Shown piece by piece: positions 12,463 to 25,375 of a stretch of DNA of 64,000 bases (within the stretch, counting starts at the first letter, position 1; the number at the start of each line of letters is the position of its first letter). Location: assembly GCA_907163375.1 (NCBI GenBank), contig CAJQUW010006818.1:1-64000 (forward strand), given 5' to 3'. A model generated the notes under the pieces. The model made no database searches and was not told the DNA's origin. It saw only the letters and a list, made by a program, of their open reading frames with translations. A program made the position numbers and the translations under genes. The DNA comes from Prostheceraeus crozeri (Eukaryota; Platyhelminthes; Polycladida; Euryleptidae).

Positions 12463-14439
12463 TAGCAAACAATTGATTAACAGCGAAGACTTTTACAATT
12501 TAGGGTTTGCAGATTTTCAAAGTCTTGTAACGCAGTAGTAATCATCCATGAAATATTACGCCTGTGCAACGTAATAGCATGAATGATTCACTGTGTTAAT
12601 ATTCGTCTTAGGAAAACTATCTCCCATTCTTTTACATTTTGATAATTCGATAATTTAATTAGTTAATCAAACGTTTTTGTGAATCCTTAGGGCTCCGTTA
12701 AAAATAATTGGTTTTCACGATACAAAGATCTATTTGTCCAGCTCTATCTCAAGCGTCCGCATAGAACATTGCAAATATTGTGCACACTAGTACCCGGGGG
12801 TTAGCCGAAAACCGAACCACAACCGCGATTTTCCAAAGAACAATGAAACCGACAAAGAAAATCAGAAAACTGAAACGGTTTCGGCTTTTACATCTTGAGT
12901 TATTATGTTTTTGGATTTAAGAGCATTAAAGCATTCAGTTGGATTCCTGTTGACCTACCTTCATGAATGCCTCCAAAATTCCCTGTTTCGAGTGAATAAG
13001 ACTCACCTACTCCTACCCGACACTCTGAGTTTCATTTTGTAATTTTCTTGGCTTTTAAGACAGCATTTGATGTGGTTTATGTCAATAATTGATATTTCAT
13101 CTTTCAATGATTTTATCCATAGAAATACAACTCTGTAAAGGACTAGAACGGCCATGGACATTGAAAACAATAGAAGGTCGTGGACATGCGTTGTCATGAC
13201 GACGGCACCGAAACGGCGATGGCTTCCAATGGTTGACAATAGGAAATTACCGTCAGCATATCAGTGCACTTTGTAAATAATTAGGATTACTATCATTTCT
13301 CTTTATATCTAAAAACCTTTTGACGAAATAACTTACAATAAATCGTCTTGCGGCATTGTTGCATGTTTCAGTAATTTGCTTCTTCTTAAGTTCCAGCAAT
13401 CGGCGCATAGACGAGCGGTTGAAATTACCATCATCAAACAGTTGCTGACCATTCTAGTCTCACTAACTTAAACAAAGCGAATACTCGTATTTCTCTGGTT
13501 TCAGTTTAAGTACTTCGAATCGTTGTGTTCTGTTTGACACTCTTTTTCCTGACATGGATATTCGCTTTCCATGGTACGAGTCCATTATCACTTGCCGATG
13601 TGTTTGGATTTCAAACTGTGCTGCAGTCATCAATTTCCTTCCGAGCATGAAGTCAATGATATTGCGGACTCAATAGCTGTGGGAATTCCACGTGTTTTGC
13701 CATCGATAAAAGTGCTATATCGATCTATAAAGAGTGGTGGCAATTTTGAGGGAACTTAGTTGTCTGAAGTTAACAAGTCCTTGGTCGGTATGTCCCCTTA
13801 TTCTGCTGTAATGGACTCCCACAACTAGGCGAGGTGTAGGCCTCCAGTTTTACTCTTAAGCTTTGCGGTTTGACATATTGATGAACATCACACTTGATGG
13901 TATACATTTTTTCAGACATAGAGACATAACATTGAATTGTAACTGTGTTATTCTGTTTTCTTCACATGTTTAGTACGGTTATTTGCTCCACTAGTGTGTA
14001 GATAACTACATCTATGATGCTACTAACTGTCGTGTTATTTTAATAATGCATGTTGTCATGATAAATTGATAAAGAAAAGCGGGACCGAATTTGTTTGGAA
14101 AATCCTCTTTTTCTATGCGGCTAGTATTTATACCTGTGAAATTGATTAATCATGTTAGTGAAAATCATCCATTGTGAGTTTTGTCAAACAATAAAGAAAA
14201 AAATTCAATGTTCAAACAATGTTGAATCAGCTGCTGTTGAATTTAGTTAAGTTATGCAGCGTAGAGACTGTGAGATATCTGTGAAGAGTAAAGATGCGTT
14301 TATTGTCGTGATATTATTGTTTGATAGCTGTTATTGTCGAACTGCTCGTATTGACATTATCTCGATGTTCGCGTGGACACTGCAGTCATTTCCTCTTCTT
14401 CCTCTGCCTACTGACAGAGATAAACTCTTTTGTTATGTA
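12463..14439. other. No gene recognised
   Basis: This is AT-rich sequence between the Tc1 and mariner-like elements. Open frames of 60-80 codons on both strands carry no motif I can assign, and no terminal repeats or exon-like segments were found. Confidence 0.4.
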
Positions 14440-15892
14440 GGGTGAGTTTTTAGTAACGCAATGTTTTAGTCAATCAGAAAATCAACATAATTCAAGATAC
14501 ATGCACTTTTTTGTAGTCGGTATGTAGTATGCACGTTGGGATTTATGTGTGAGTGGTTAAAATTGCTCGCATGTTTCGATACATTATTTATATTTCCTTT
14601 GCATTAAGCACTAAAATTTGCGCTTATATTTTCCTGGTTTTCGCATGTTAACATTAAAGGAGTTCAAATTGATTCCCATATTTCAACCATTTAACATTTC
14701 ATTCATTATCCTAATAAATAAAATTAAATAACGGGGCGATCTAAATGAAAAACATAAATTTCAATAAATGCCTACAACAACTGTCAAAATGACCGCCATT
14801 ATTCTTTTGCAAGCAAAGCAAACGATCAATGAGGGAGTCATGAACCGATTGCAGAAGAATTTGATTAACCGCAGAATTGATCGTTTCTTTCAGATGACTG
14901 ACATCTGTAATTGTGTCTTGATATACAGAATCTTTAATGGCACCCCACTAGAAAAAATGACATGGGTTGATAACTGGTGAACGTGGTGGCTATTTCATCT
15001 TCTTCAGTTTTGGAACAACATGATTCAAAATCATATTGCAGTAATTTGTTCGGGTTACATTTTCTTCGAAGAAGAAGATTGGGAGAATTGGAATTTAGCT
15101 GTAAAACCTGCCCAATGTGTTACTTTTGGTGAATTCAACGGCAACTGAATTGGATTGGTGGGCGGTGACGATCCCCAAACAATGCTGCTGAGTGTATTTA
15201 CATGACCATGTAAATGAAATACGCATTCATCGGTCCAGAGAACATTTCGTGAAAATTCTTCATCCTCATCAACTTTCAGAAGAAGCCAATCATCAAATTC
15301 CTTTCGAGCAACCTTTTCACGTGCATACAATTGATGTACAGTTCGTAATTTGTATGGATATAGATGAAGACGATGTCGTAAGATCTTGTAAACTGACGTC
15401 TGCGATATTCCCACAGTTTCAGCAATTTGACGTGTAGAAGATAATTACAGCTTTGAAGCATCTTTTTTTGAGTCAAGAACATCTTTAACTTCTTCCACCT
15501 TGTCGCTTCCATAAGTAGGGCGACCGGTTTTTTGTAGGTCGAAGACTGACCCAATTGTCTCAAATCTATCAATAGTTCGTATTACGGTTGACTCATTGAA
15601 TGATTTATTGTGCAACTTTTTAAATGTTTGGAACTTGTGTACTCCTTTTTGACTTTTGCGTACTTACTTTTGGACTTTTGTCATTTTCGTATATAACTGA
15701 ATTATATGGATTATATCTTTCGTCTACAAACGTAACATGTCATCAATTTAACAGAATATCAATGCAGTATCATAAATCCCAATGCATATAGAGCAATGTG
15801 ACGTCAAATTTCATCAGCATTTATGTGATTGATCGATTTACTGATCGTGCAAAACATTGCGTTACTAAAAACCAAACTAAAAACTCACCCTG
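14440..15892 (-). mobile_element. Degenerate mariner-like element
   Basis: The left end GGGTGAGTTTTTAGTAACGC and the right end, which reads GTTACTAAAAACC then AAACTCACCCTGTA, form a terminal inverted repeat; the right arm has an extra AGTTTGG-type duplication. TA follows the right end. The interior encodes a mariner-like transposase on the minus strand with stops, a frameshift and an internal deletion, so the element is dead. Confidence 0.8.
14770..15690 (-). pseudogene. Mariner-like transposase, broken
   Basis: Reading down the minus strand: an N-terminal helix-turn-helix region (NESTVIRTIDRFETIGSV, KTGRPTYGS) is followed by an in-frame stop near 15,452. Then come TRQIAETVGISQTSVYKILR and the first catalytic aspartate in WTDECVFHL with SPKVTHWAGF. 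After a frameshift the segment FFFEENVTRTNY and VVPKLKKMK follows. The portion carrying the second catalytic motif is deleted. The C-terminal piece WGAIKDSVYQD and NGGHF is present at 14,770-14,960. The order matches the mariner/DUF4817-like transposases of invertebrates. Confidence 0.8.
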
Positions 15893-16049
15893 TATATCTA
15901 ATGTACCGCTACTGCTACACCATACTCATTGGTTGTGCTCTGTTATACAGCAGTTATGTGTTCAATAAAGCCTCCAATCAGGCAATTTATTGTTCTCATT
16001 ACATCCATCATTTGCTGGCATACTTCAGCAAGCAGTTTATTAACGTGGA

Positions 16050-19000
16050 GATGTGATAGTGATGAATTTGATTATGAGACGGTAATTGGCAATAATTCAA
16101 TTAATTTATGTAATCAGACTCTAAGAGCATTTTGTCCAAACATAATTAGACTATGCAATGAAAAAATATATAATTCAGATCTCATGACTGATGCTAATGA
16201 AGCTGATATATGTTTATCAGAAACTCATTTATGTAAGAATAGTGACTTACCCACCATCCCATATTATCATGGATATCATGCATTTGTTAATATCCTTGGA
16301 AAGAATGTCAAGGGAACTTCGCTATTTTGTAAAATTATGCAAAATGATTCAATGATTGAAAATATAGTAATTGAAAATGGTAATCTACTAATAATGAAAA
16401 TGACGGGCGCAAAATGGAAATGTATGAAGGAAATTTTTCTCATTGAATGCTACAAGGATAACCGTGAATAGAAATTCAAGGAAAGCAGGTATTTTGAATT
16501 TTGAAAAATATAGATTTTGCATCTCAAAATTCAAAATGAAGGATATTGTAATGATTGGAGACCTTCATGGTCGAATCGGATCTGAAAATGACAACAAAGA
16601 CTTAAATCTCCGGTCGCGAAACTCAAATGATACTATCACTAATACTCAAGGAAGAGAAATAATTGAATTTTGTGAAGAGACTTCACTGATAATTGCCAAT
16701 GGTCGATTAGAACCAGACCTGTGTATGCTGCATTACGTGATAACAAAATATGAAAATCAGTTATAGATTACCTCCAGGTGTCAAAATCCCTATTTGATAG
16801 TGTATGTAGTAACTTAAAATGTAGGAAAAAGGTAGATCTGCCATTCAAATTTGAACTTGAATTACACTTGAAAGAAATATCAAAACACGGTTGAAAATTA
16901 ATAATAAATCGGTTGAGAATAGTTATCAAAGCAGAAGGAAGGCAAATATACCATATATGCTACATTTGCCTCAACCAGCTAGAAATAAAAACGATAAAGA
17001 ATTTAATGAAGACTTGTATAAAGCGAAATGTTAAGACCTTTTGAAAGAAGTAGCAACACAGAACTTTACAAGCAAAGAAACATGCGACAACATTAATTTG
17101 AATATAAATGCTTGTATTAACAAATTAGAGCATAATACAACATACTCAGATGAGAATGTAGACGGACATCTAAAAAAGCAGTGAATGATCTAAAGAAAAA
17201 CGAGAATTAAGCGAACCTAGATCAGCCTCTCATTATAAAACGTGATCTGAACAAAAAAGTTATAAATGAAAAAATAAAAATAATAGTCCTATTAGCTAAA
17301 TTGCAAGAATTAGAGATGTCAAAAGTAAAAATGACCACAAGAAATACTGACCACAACACCTGAACAGTTGGGCTGTATAAAAGTAATATCGCAATTCACA
17401 ACAGTATTTCTCCATGGATACATTCGAAAATAACCTTCTTTAAGCAGGTAGTGAAAAACTTGTTTGAAATGTGTTGCATTAATGCAACACCATTCTAACT
17501 TTTTAGATTCAGTTAGGAAATAATAATCATTCAAGCATGTAAACACTTTGATTATAACTCTTCTAAATCATGATGCATTTTTTTCTACGAAGCTTCTATG
17601 GCCTTGGGATCTATTGGGTTGCTGGCAAAAGGAAAAAGGTAGATATACATAAAACATCTACTCTAACATCTAGATACAAAGATATTTGACATTATGAAGG
17701 GCTAGATAGGAAATAGACGTCTTTTTACTTTGTGTACAACGAAACCAGTGAAAGTCAGCTGATATTGCATGAATTTGAAAATATTTGTAAGCGAGCAACA
17801 AATATTCCTTTTCATTACCTCTTTTTGATAATTACATGATACAACAGAAAAAACATAATTGCATTGTCAGAAAATTGATATAAAATTGGCTTTAGCAAAT
17901 AAAAACAAACTACATATATTGCGCATGTTATACAATGCACATTGACACCATCTTTGACATTGACAGACATCCGATGATCGACTCCACTTGGACCTAAAAT
18001 GTCCTCTGTTAATTATTTGCAATATATATATCCATGCTATAGTTTCAGCCTGGTGAATAACTCGAAGAGTGTTGTTGACATGAGTGAGCCTTATTAATAG
18101 CCAATTCCTAAGTGTAATATTCGGATTCTCACTAAATTTGTTGATAGTCATGAATTCTACAGAGAGAGTTGGGTGTTCATCAATACCCAATCATAGTCTT
18201 CATCTGAATATTTTTTCTTCCAAATTGTTAAGTACTGCATTAAATTGCTGTTTTACCACTCTCATCTTTAACAATTTTTTTCAGAGAAACTACTGAATGA
18301 ATATTCTTGAAACTTATCATATAATATCAGTGAATTATGCTTCACATCATGTGCCATTTCCAAGCCTTTTTGTCGCATTGCACACCGTACAGCCGACAAA
18401 ACAGCAATTTCGCCCCATTGCCGTAATGCTTTTTTGCCACGATAAGGACCGTACTAAAATGGGTTCAAATTTAGGCATCTATTTCTCATCTAGCCCTTTT
18501 AAACAATTAAATATCTTTGTCTAGATATTTCAAACTTAATTGATAAATTATTCCAAAACCGTATCGTCAACGCTTTCACACAATGAAATACATTTCGCTC
18601 CATCACAAGAGGCAAATATTATTCAGTCATCAATACTACATGTAGATGATGACATAATTGAATGAAATTGAAAACTGTCTTAAAGATGTTCATTATTCAA
18701 AATGTAGCATTCGTGATGGTTTAGTATATGAAGTCCTCAAAGATGATAAAGGGGAGTCAGTTAGTATTTATCTGCACCTCTTTAACAACATTCTAGATGG
18801 TGACCGAATTCCTTGGAGTTACAGCTGGATAGCTCCCATATTTAAAGCTGGAAACATGAATGAGGCAACTTCCTATAAATGTTGAATTTGGCTTCAACTC
18901 TGCAGAAACTCTAAACAAAGATAATTAACGAAAGACTGAATATGGTTAGAAGCAAGCAATGTGATACATTGCTCGCAGATTGGACTTAAGATTGGCACTC

Positions 19001-19130
19001 AACCCTTAACAGCATTCTGATCTTCCGAGAAATGAATGAGGTGCATAGAAGTATTATGAAAAGTTCATTGTATTTGTGTTTCATTGACTTTTCGAAGGCA
19101 TTCGATTCTATTCCGAAGCAAAAATTAAAA
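16050..19130 (+). pseudogene. Decayed LINE: endonuclease and partial reverse transcriptase
   Basis: An apurinic-type endonuclease domain is spread over two frames: ADICLSETHL carries the catalytic glutamate region and VMIGDLHGRIGSEN corresponds to the GDFN motif, followed by GREIIEFCEETSL. The frame decays after about 16,766. Reverse transcriptase sequence resumes at about 18,560 with DGLVYEVLKDD, WIAPIFKAGN and CFIDFSKAFDSI (motif A), then ends near 19,130 where unrelated LINE N-terminal-like sequence joins. Many stops and frameshifts are present. A fold-back element occupies part of the gap between the endonuclease and reverse transcriptase parts. Confidence 0.75.
17669..18526. repeat. Fold-back element inside LINE remnant
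   Basis: Imperfect inverted arms of about 55 bases occur at 17,669-17,725 and 18,475-18,526. They share CTAGA-ACAAAGATATTT, GGGCTAGAT and GAAATAGA. The interior has no recognisable coding sequence. The arms lie between LINE pieces that are normally contiguous, so this is likely an inserted non-autonomous DNA element. Confidence 0.55.
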
Positions 19131-19862
19131 ATTAATAGGCAGGCTAGCCAAACTATTGCCAAACAACAGAGGGAATTGATGGCTGTGCTGGATCAGCTCT
19201 CGTGGATTTGCCGGTCTAACAACAATAGCTGCAACATGCAGAGATGGAAACGGGTCTGCAGGTCACCCATCTGGCGTTTTCCTGGCGGGTCAGCCGGGTC
19301 ACGGGTCTGTAGTCAGACCCACGTGACCCGTGAGGGTCTAGCACGGGTCAGTCATTTTCAAGCGAATCATTCTGTCGTCTTTAGTTAGTGGAAACATATA
19401 CTTACTAAATATTACAGTCTAGTTTTGGAAACATTATAATAATGTTTATGATATAATGAATATGCCCTAATGGGGTACATTTTCACTGATCACTTATCTC
19501 AAACATGATCTAAAAGCTATTCTATTCAATCGGACGCTAAACGAAATAAGTTACTTTATATATGCGAATATTTTTTATTCAAATACGCCTTTGCCCTTGT
19601 AAAGTCTCCATGGGATGTTTTCATCTATACGCGATAGTTATGACTCACTCAGGGATGTTCTTAAAGAGAGAAAACAAGAACGACTGATCATGCGTCTAAA
19701 TATCGGCTTATTACGTTAAGTTAGCGATTAGCTTGATCGAATCGGAGATGTCATTGACATGCTAGAATTCGCGAAAAACCTACACTGCAGATTGTTCTCC
19801 TCAGTTTTTACTATTTACGAAACAAATGGTCAGCTTGTAGTTCTCTCGAATACACGGATAAT

Positions 19863-20480
19863 ATGAATTGCATGAAAAAGAATTTTGTCGAGACTCTTGA
19901 TGCCAAGATGTGGTCAAGCATAAATTCTTTACACATGGTGGCAGCTATTGCAGATCCCACTTTGCGTGAATTTTCCATTTGCACGGACAGAAAAGATCAA
20001 ACAATGTTTCGCACACAAGCAATTCAAGGCATTCATTCCTTAAGTGAGGAACACACTCACAAGTCCCAAGATGATGGAGGCCGATGTGTACTTCGAGACC
20101 CTGAATCTAAGAGAAGTAAAAGTGGAAAGCTGGATATATTTTCAAGTTTTATATCCCAGCAGGGTGAGCGTGCCTTAGAATTTCAGGAAAGTCCGACAAC
20201 GGCAAGTATCACGACAGAGTTGCAACAATATAACTCCATACCATCATCTTGTTCCGAAAACTTTGATCTGTTGAAGTTTTGGCACGAGAGGAATAGTGAA
20301 ATGGCAACTGTTGCGAGAATAGCTCGCTCAGTATATGTCACTCCAGCTTCTTCATCAGAGTCTGAAAGACACTTCAGTGCATTCAATAGCAGATCTATTA
20401 TACGCCCTATCCGAAATCAACTGGAGCCCGAAGCGGTGGACGACATTAGCGTATCCCTTGAATATTATAAGAACTTCTGA
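19863..20480 (+). pseudogene. hAT transposase, C-terminal part
   Basis: A 205-codon frame contains the MVAAIADPTLREF region of the catalytic core and the hAT dimerisation domain: LLKFWHERNSEMATVARIAR, VTPASSSESERHFSA and the RNQLEPEAVDDISVSL tail. Autonomous hAT transposases are usually about 550-700 residues. The BED zinc finger and first half of the RNase-H-like core are absent between 19,239 and 19,860, so the copy is internally deleted. Confidence 0.88.
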
Positions 20481-21349
20481 CTCTGTCATTCTGTCAGTCA
20501 TCCTATTCGATAATAGACTGTATCTACTTGTAATTTGATTTGAATAATTCCTTCAATTCATGATCGTTTTATCATGATTTTCACTGATTTGGTGATTGTG
20601 CTCCGAAAAAATAATTTTTTTACTACATGCACTATCGCTTTCAATATTACGTGAATTATGGTATAGACCCTAATGTGTATAGCATAGCATTTATGCCGGA
20701 CAATTTCACAATACTTCCATTCTTGATGAACTAATTTTCTATAAACCTCGACTTTGTTAACTTACATATTTTATTGAATTAACAAAACTAAATGAAAAAC
20801 TAAAACGTCAAATTAGTCACATGCCAGAGGAAAAAATTAACAGTCGAACTATATTAATTTGATTATTATATCTCACTAACTTGATCCCCATTTCATATTG
20901 ATTATCAATAGGCATTAATCCTTATAAAACAGAATGTTATAAACGAATATAATTGCCAATAAATGTAATGTAATGTAATTTAATGTAATGTAATCAAAAT
21001 GTAAACTAATAATATTGTCAACTTTTTAAACGTGGAGGAGACAATTACAGGCCTATGAACTAGCAGAAACGTGTTTGGGCGTCTGCCATTTCGAAATATA
21101 TAAGCTTGTGCTATCAATACGAATATCAAATTATTACTGGTAGGCTATTTGCTACGTGAGCGTGCATTCATATCAGTAATCTTTTAACAAAGTCTCTGTA
21201 TATCGCTATAAGATAGATGAAATAAAAGTAAAAGTTCATATACTTTTTTGAACAATTGCGGGTCACGGGTCTGAGCCTTTTGTTGCTGACCATGAAATTT
21301 AAAACTATGCGGATCACGGGTCACACTACCTGACCGGTTTCCATCTCTG
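20481..21349. other. hAT 3' subterminal region
   Basis: This is non-coding sequence downstream of the hAT transposase end. It contains a short TAATG tandem run near 20,965-20,995 and the CGGGTCACGGGTC-type subterminal repeats near 21,259 and 21,315. Confidence 0.5.
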
Positions 21350-22399
21350 ACAACATGAGACTACAACCAAGAAGGTATCCTGGACAGGATAGAAGAACAA
21401 TATGCCATATAGAAGACAATGGAGAAATTTCAGACACTATGGAAATTATGAGTGGGTTAACTAATGAAGTTGATCAAGATATCCATATCATGATCAAAGA
21501 CCACACGGAAAACAACAACATTAGTTTTATGGGAGTAGAGATTACCGAAGATAGAATGATCAATTTACTGAAGACAGAATAAGACCATTATCGCCGAACC
21601 ATCATTACAGATGGTTTGATGGTTGAATATCATCAACAGCAAAACACTCATTACAGAACAAGCGATAACAGCTACACAAATCATTCAACACGTTCTAATA
21701 ACATTGATAACCGTTATTCTTGATGAAGTGAAGGAAGGAGAGCAGAAAAAAACTACTGTTGAAAAGAAACAGACAAATTATGCTAATGTTGAACTATTCT
21801 ACATATATGTCAAATTTTAATGCACTGAATGAGGCTAAAATAAAAAATGGGGATTTTTTACAACAGATACACATTTGAGTCGTACCCAAGCTCAACCGGT
21901 GCTTGAAAACGGTTGCGGTCATCACACAATAGCCAACAAAAATATCAATCGCGGGAGAAATATAAAAGGTGTCTCGATATACGCGTATATAAAAGAAACT
22001 GATGACAGTTCACTGCTAGATATTGAAAGTTTGATTAAAGAAAAAGGAAATCTCCAAATACTCAAATTAGACAGTACTTATTGGAGAAATTTAGAAGATA
22101 TGTTCGTGATTTGATTGTTTTTTATGTAGATAACCGAGATTCAAAATACAAAGACAGAGAAATATATAAAAGTGTTGAAATTTAAAATGGAAAATGTAAT
22201 AATGATCAGGGATTTCAATGGTCGTATTGGCAATGAAACAAACTATGTCAGTTGTACACCCAGACAGAACGTCATATGACGTATTGACAAATCCAATGGG
22301 CCGGCCGATCTTTAATTAATTATTGTAATGAAACTTCGTTGATGATTGTAAAAAGTAGACTAGAAAATAATAGGTAGATGCACTTATTATAGAACTCAA

Positions 22400-23975
22400 A
22401 ATAACGCGATACGTGAATCAATAACTGATTTTTTCTTGTAATGATTACTGGTCCTGGCACTAAACGTATAAAATTGTGAAACGTCCAAATTGACCCTAGT
22501 GAATATGGGACCCCATCTTACCGAGAAAATACATGCGTTGGATATACATGTCAAATAGAGGTCGAGGGACGATAAAAACTGAAATTCATTTTTATTTCTG
22601 ACTTGGCCCAAGACATCATTTTTAATGAAAATTCGGCTACAGAGGCTTTTTTAGTCCCCTACTCAGTAGCGATGTTCATTTGTTCGTGCGATGTCGGGAA
22701 ATTACCTATCTTGAGTTCTTGACCCTAAAAATGAGTCATTTTTGACATGCAGTTTCTTCTACAGCGGTTCTTTTTCCTTCATTTGCATGTTTTCTGAGTC
22801 ATATTTATTCTTGCCGATTGAAAATGTGCTGTTGGATGCGATAAAATTGTCATCTGGGAATTTCTTTTTTGGACCTTAACCAGGGCAAAATTGAGTAATA
22901 TTCAAAACTTTTAATTTCAGAAGGGATTAACCCATTAAACGCGGCTGTATTTTCTTTGCATATTTCTAATGATATCAATAAATACAGCTTGAAGCATCAC
23001 GAAACATGGATATTTTCACATCAAGAATGGATACCAGATGTTTCGGATCGAATTCGAAGATGGCATATACATACGCACGTATATATATATATATATATAC
23101 GTCATCGCGTCCTACCACTCCTAAAAAGTAGTCACTTTTGGTTATGATAATGAAAACGAAAATTAAAGCAGTGAGCTTTGTAAAACTGCTATGAGAACAA
23201 TTTTTCTGGCACGAGCATCTTACTTGTGCACTTCAAATGTGATTTTTCACATCCTTTGTTCATATCAACTGTTTTGATGGATTATTCATTTACATGCAGA
23301 CTACATGTAGATCAAATTCAAATAAGAACAATATATTTTATAATTCTGATTTGTAGTTTTATTCAAAATATAATTTGTGGCATTGTTAAATGACATAAAA
23401 GCAGGTCTTACAGCAGTGTATAACAGTTTCTAAAACGCTCATGCAAACACACATGCATTGTATTCTTGCACTTCTATCTGTGATTTTATCTTTAGTAGGC
23501 CTATTTTATTCTGCAAAGCGCATATCTTGTCTTTGTGTTATTTGCACAGCGGATCATGTCGTCATGAAATAAGTCACCAAATGTGGCGCGCTTTGAAGCA
23601 CTTGGCGCACAATCCCACACTGCATTTCTAGCTTTTCTTTCGTGAAAGATCTTGACATTGAGCCAAGGCGCATCAGCTATACTTAGGTATGGGTACGCTC
23701 CAAGGACATATACATGTAGGTCTACTATCTTTGCGTATTGCCACTGATGAATTCTGGCATCCGGTATCTCACAAGCAATTTTTTTCTTTTTTCTATTACA
23801 TCTTTGACTTTATACCGAAGTTTTTCTCCTCCAAAAAAAGCTATAGAATCCAGATGGTTCAACCTCTCAACAGTGATAGTTGACATGACATTTTTTATCA
23901 AAATGTGATGGAACATCATATTCAAAGGTAATAAAAGGCTCATCGGCTTTGTTGCGAATATTAAATGTTTAAACA
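22400..23975. other. No gene recognised; short TA microsatellite
   Basis: There are only short motif-free open frames. A short (TA)n run lies at about 23,081-23,098. No terminal repeats could be paired. Confidence 0.4.
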
Positions 23976-23979
23976 CATC

Positions 23980-24520
23980 TAGAATGAATATTTAGTGCCA
24001 CATACACCCGGATATTCATAGATAGTAATGGGATCTGGGTTGACCGACCAGTCACCAATGATGACTGGTATGATATTTTCATTAAAATGTGATGGAGCCT
24101 CATAGTTGTAGAGTTTAAGAAAGCCGTCGTTGCTATTAAACATGTTCTGATATTCTGGAATGGTCAAAGGGCCTAGGTGGGCCGGCCACTGACCAATGAT
24201 GACCAGTATAATGTTTTTCATTAATATGTGATGGAACATCCTAGTTGTATGTATTGGAATGGTCATCATTCCTGTTGTACATGCTCTGATATTCTGAAAT
24301 GGTCATAGGGCCTAGGTGGTCAGACCAGTGGCCAGTGATGATTAGCGTGTTATTTCCATTAAAAATGCGGGAACATCATAGTTATACACATTTGAATGGT
24401 CATCGTTGATACTCAACATATTCTGAAACTCAGAAATGGTAAAGGGTTTGGTTGGTCCGTCTGTTAATAGACTGTCTGGTCCATTCCTGTTTTTCGTTTG
24501 TTTTTAGTGTTGAGCCTACA
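23980..24520 (-). repeat. Coding-like tandem repeat, about 138-base unit
   Basis: About three and a half units lie head to tail; GCCTAGGTGG recurs at 24,171 and 24,310 with degenerate counterparts near 24,033 and 24,446. The minus strand encodes a repeated peptide theme of about 45 residues: TISEYQ or TIPEYQNM, NDDHSN, YNYEAPSHFNEN and VIIGDWS. Substitutions preserve the theme across units although two frameshifts and a stop are present. This suggests the repeat once encoded protein. I recognise no family. Confidence 0.6.
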
Positions 24521-24572
24521 AATATATTTTCTTAACTCTAAATGTATTTCCGCACATGTACCTACAAGTACC

Positions 24573-25043
24573 CACTAGGTGACATGCCACGCTCAATTAC
24601 GCGTAATTCACGCGCAAACTACGTGTAATTACACATGACCCTAAACATCCGTAACTATGCGTGACATTGCTGCAACATCTGTCGGCAGTCCTGTTATACT
24701 CGTACAGACTTTGCGTCTCATGTGTCTGCATGTATCAGAGGCTAAACAATGTGATAGGACCTCAATTTCATGCTCAGGGAAGACAGACCATGCTTAGCGG
24801 TTCATCTGTAGTTCAAGCGGCAGCGCAGATAGCCGTAAACGATGCACGAACTATAAACGCTCACCCGCGCGTATTCATAGACATTCCCCATGTTTTAACA
24901 GCATCAGATCAGGTGATTTCTGACTCTTAGTGCAGCGCGTATGTACCCGCATGGAAGAATAGAATGTCTTTAACCACGGATGTTTTGGGTGCTCGGCGAT
25001 GTTGTTAATTACGCGTGAATTAAGCGTGGCATGTCACCTAGTG
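24573..25043. repeat. MITE with CACTAGGTGAC terminal inverted repeats
   Basis: The left end CACTAGGTGACATGCCACGC is matched in inverted orientation by the right end GCGTGGCATGTCACCTAGTG, and the inner parts share AATT and ACGCG words. The short outer word AAGTAC also occurs in inverted orientation. No transposase frame is present. The CACTA start is suggestive of the CMC superfamily, but no 3-base target duplication could be confirmed. Confidence 0.65.
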
Positions 25044-25375
25044 CATGTACTTATGATTATTGGGAAATATTCTTCAAATGCATTCATACTCAAATAATAG
25101 CGTTGGAATAGTGTTGTTATCCGCTGCAGTAGTCGTGAAAAGGCGTAAGGTATTCTGGTTAAGTAATTAACGCGGTCCATGATCAATTGTGATCCATTGT
25201 ATTCACTGATTGACTTGGAATCGCCTTTTAGGAGACAAATAACACTTTTAGGACCACTTACACTTTTAGTGCCACTTACACATTTAGTGCCAATCACATC
25301 GGGTGACAATTCTTACAAGTTTAGTACCATATTACCATTTTAGAGCCATTTGCTTACTAATTTAGTGTCACTACC

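Larger units (their letters stand above)
19239..21349 (+). mobile_element. hAT transposon inserted in LINE
   Basis: The terminal inverted repeat is CAGAGATGGAAAC at the left and GTTTCCATCTCTG (with one mismatch) at the right. It is flanked by an 8-base target duplication, GCAACATG at 19,231-19,238 and ACAACATG at 21,350-21,357, the size typical of hAT elements. Subterminal CGGGTCACGGGTCTG-type repeats occur at both ends. It carries the C-terminal half of a hAT transposase. Confidence 0.9.
19130..22400 (+). pseudogene. Second LINE copy: ORF1-like region and endonuclease start, interrupted by hAT
   Basis: At 19,130-19,238 a frame with KQQRELMAVLDQLSW runs into the hAT insertion, and the same frame resumes at 21,350 with RLQPRRYPGQDRR and continues to about 21,580. 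After a decayed stretch, an endonuclease-like segment VIMIRDFNGRIGNET appears at about 22,190-22,240, the counterpart of VMIGDLHGRIGSEN in the upstream LINE. This suggests another copy of the same family placed in tandem. Stops are frequent and it is not functional. Confidence 0.55.
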
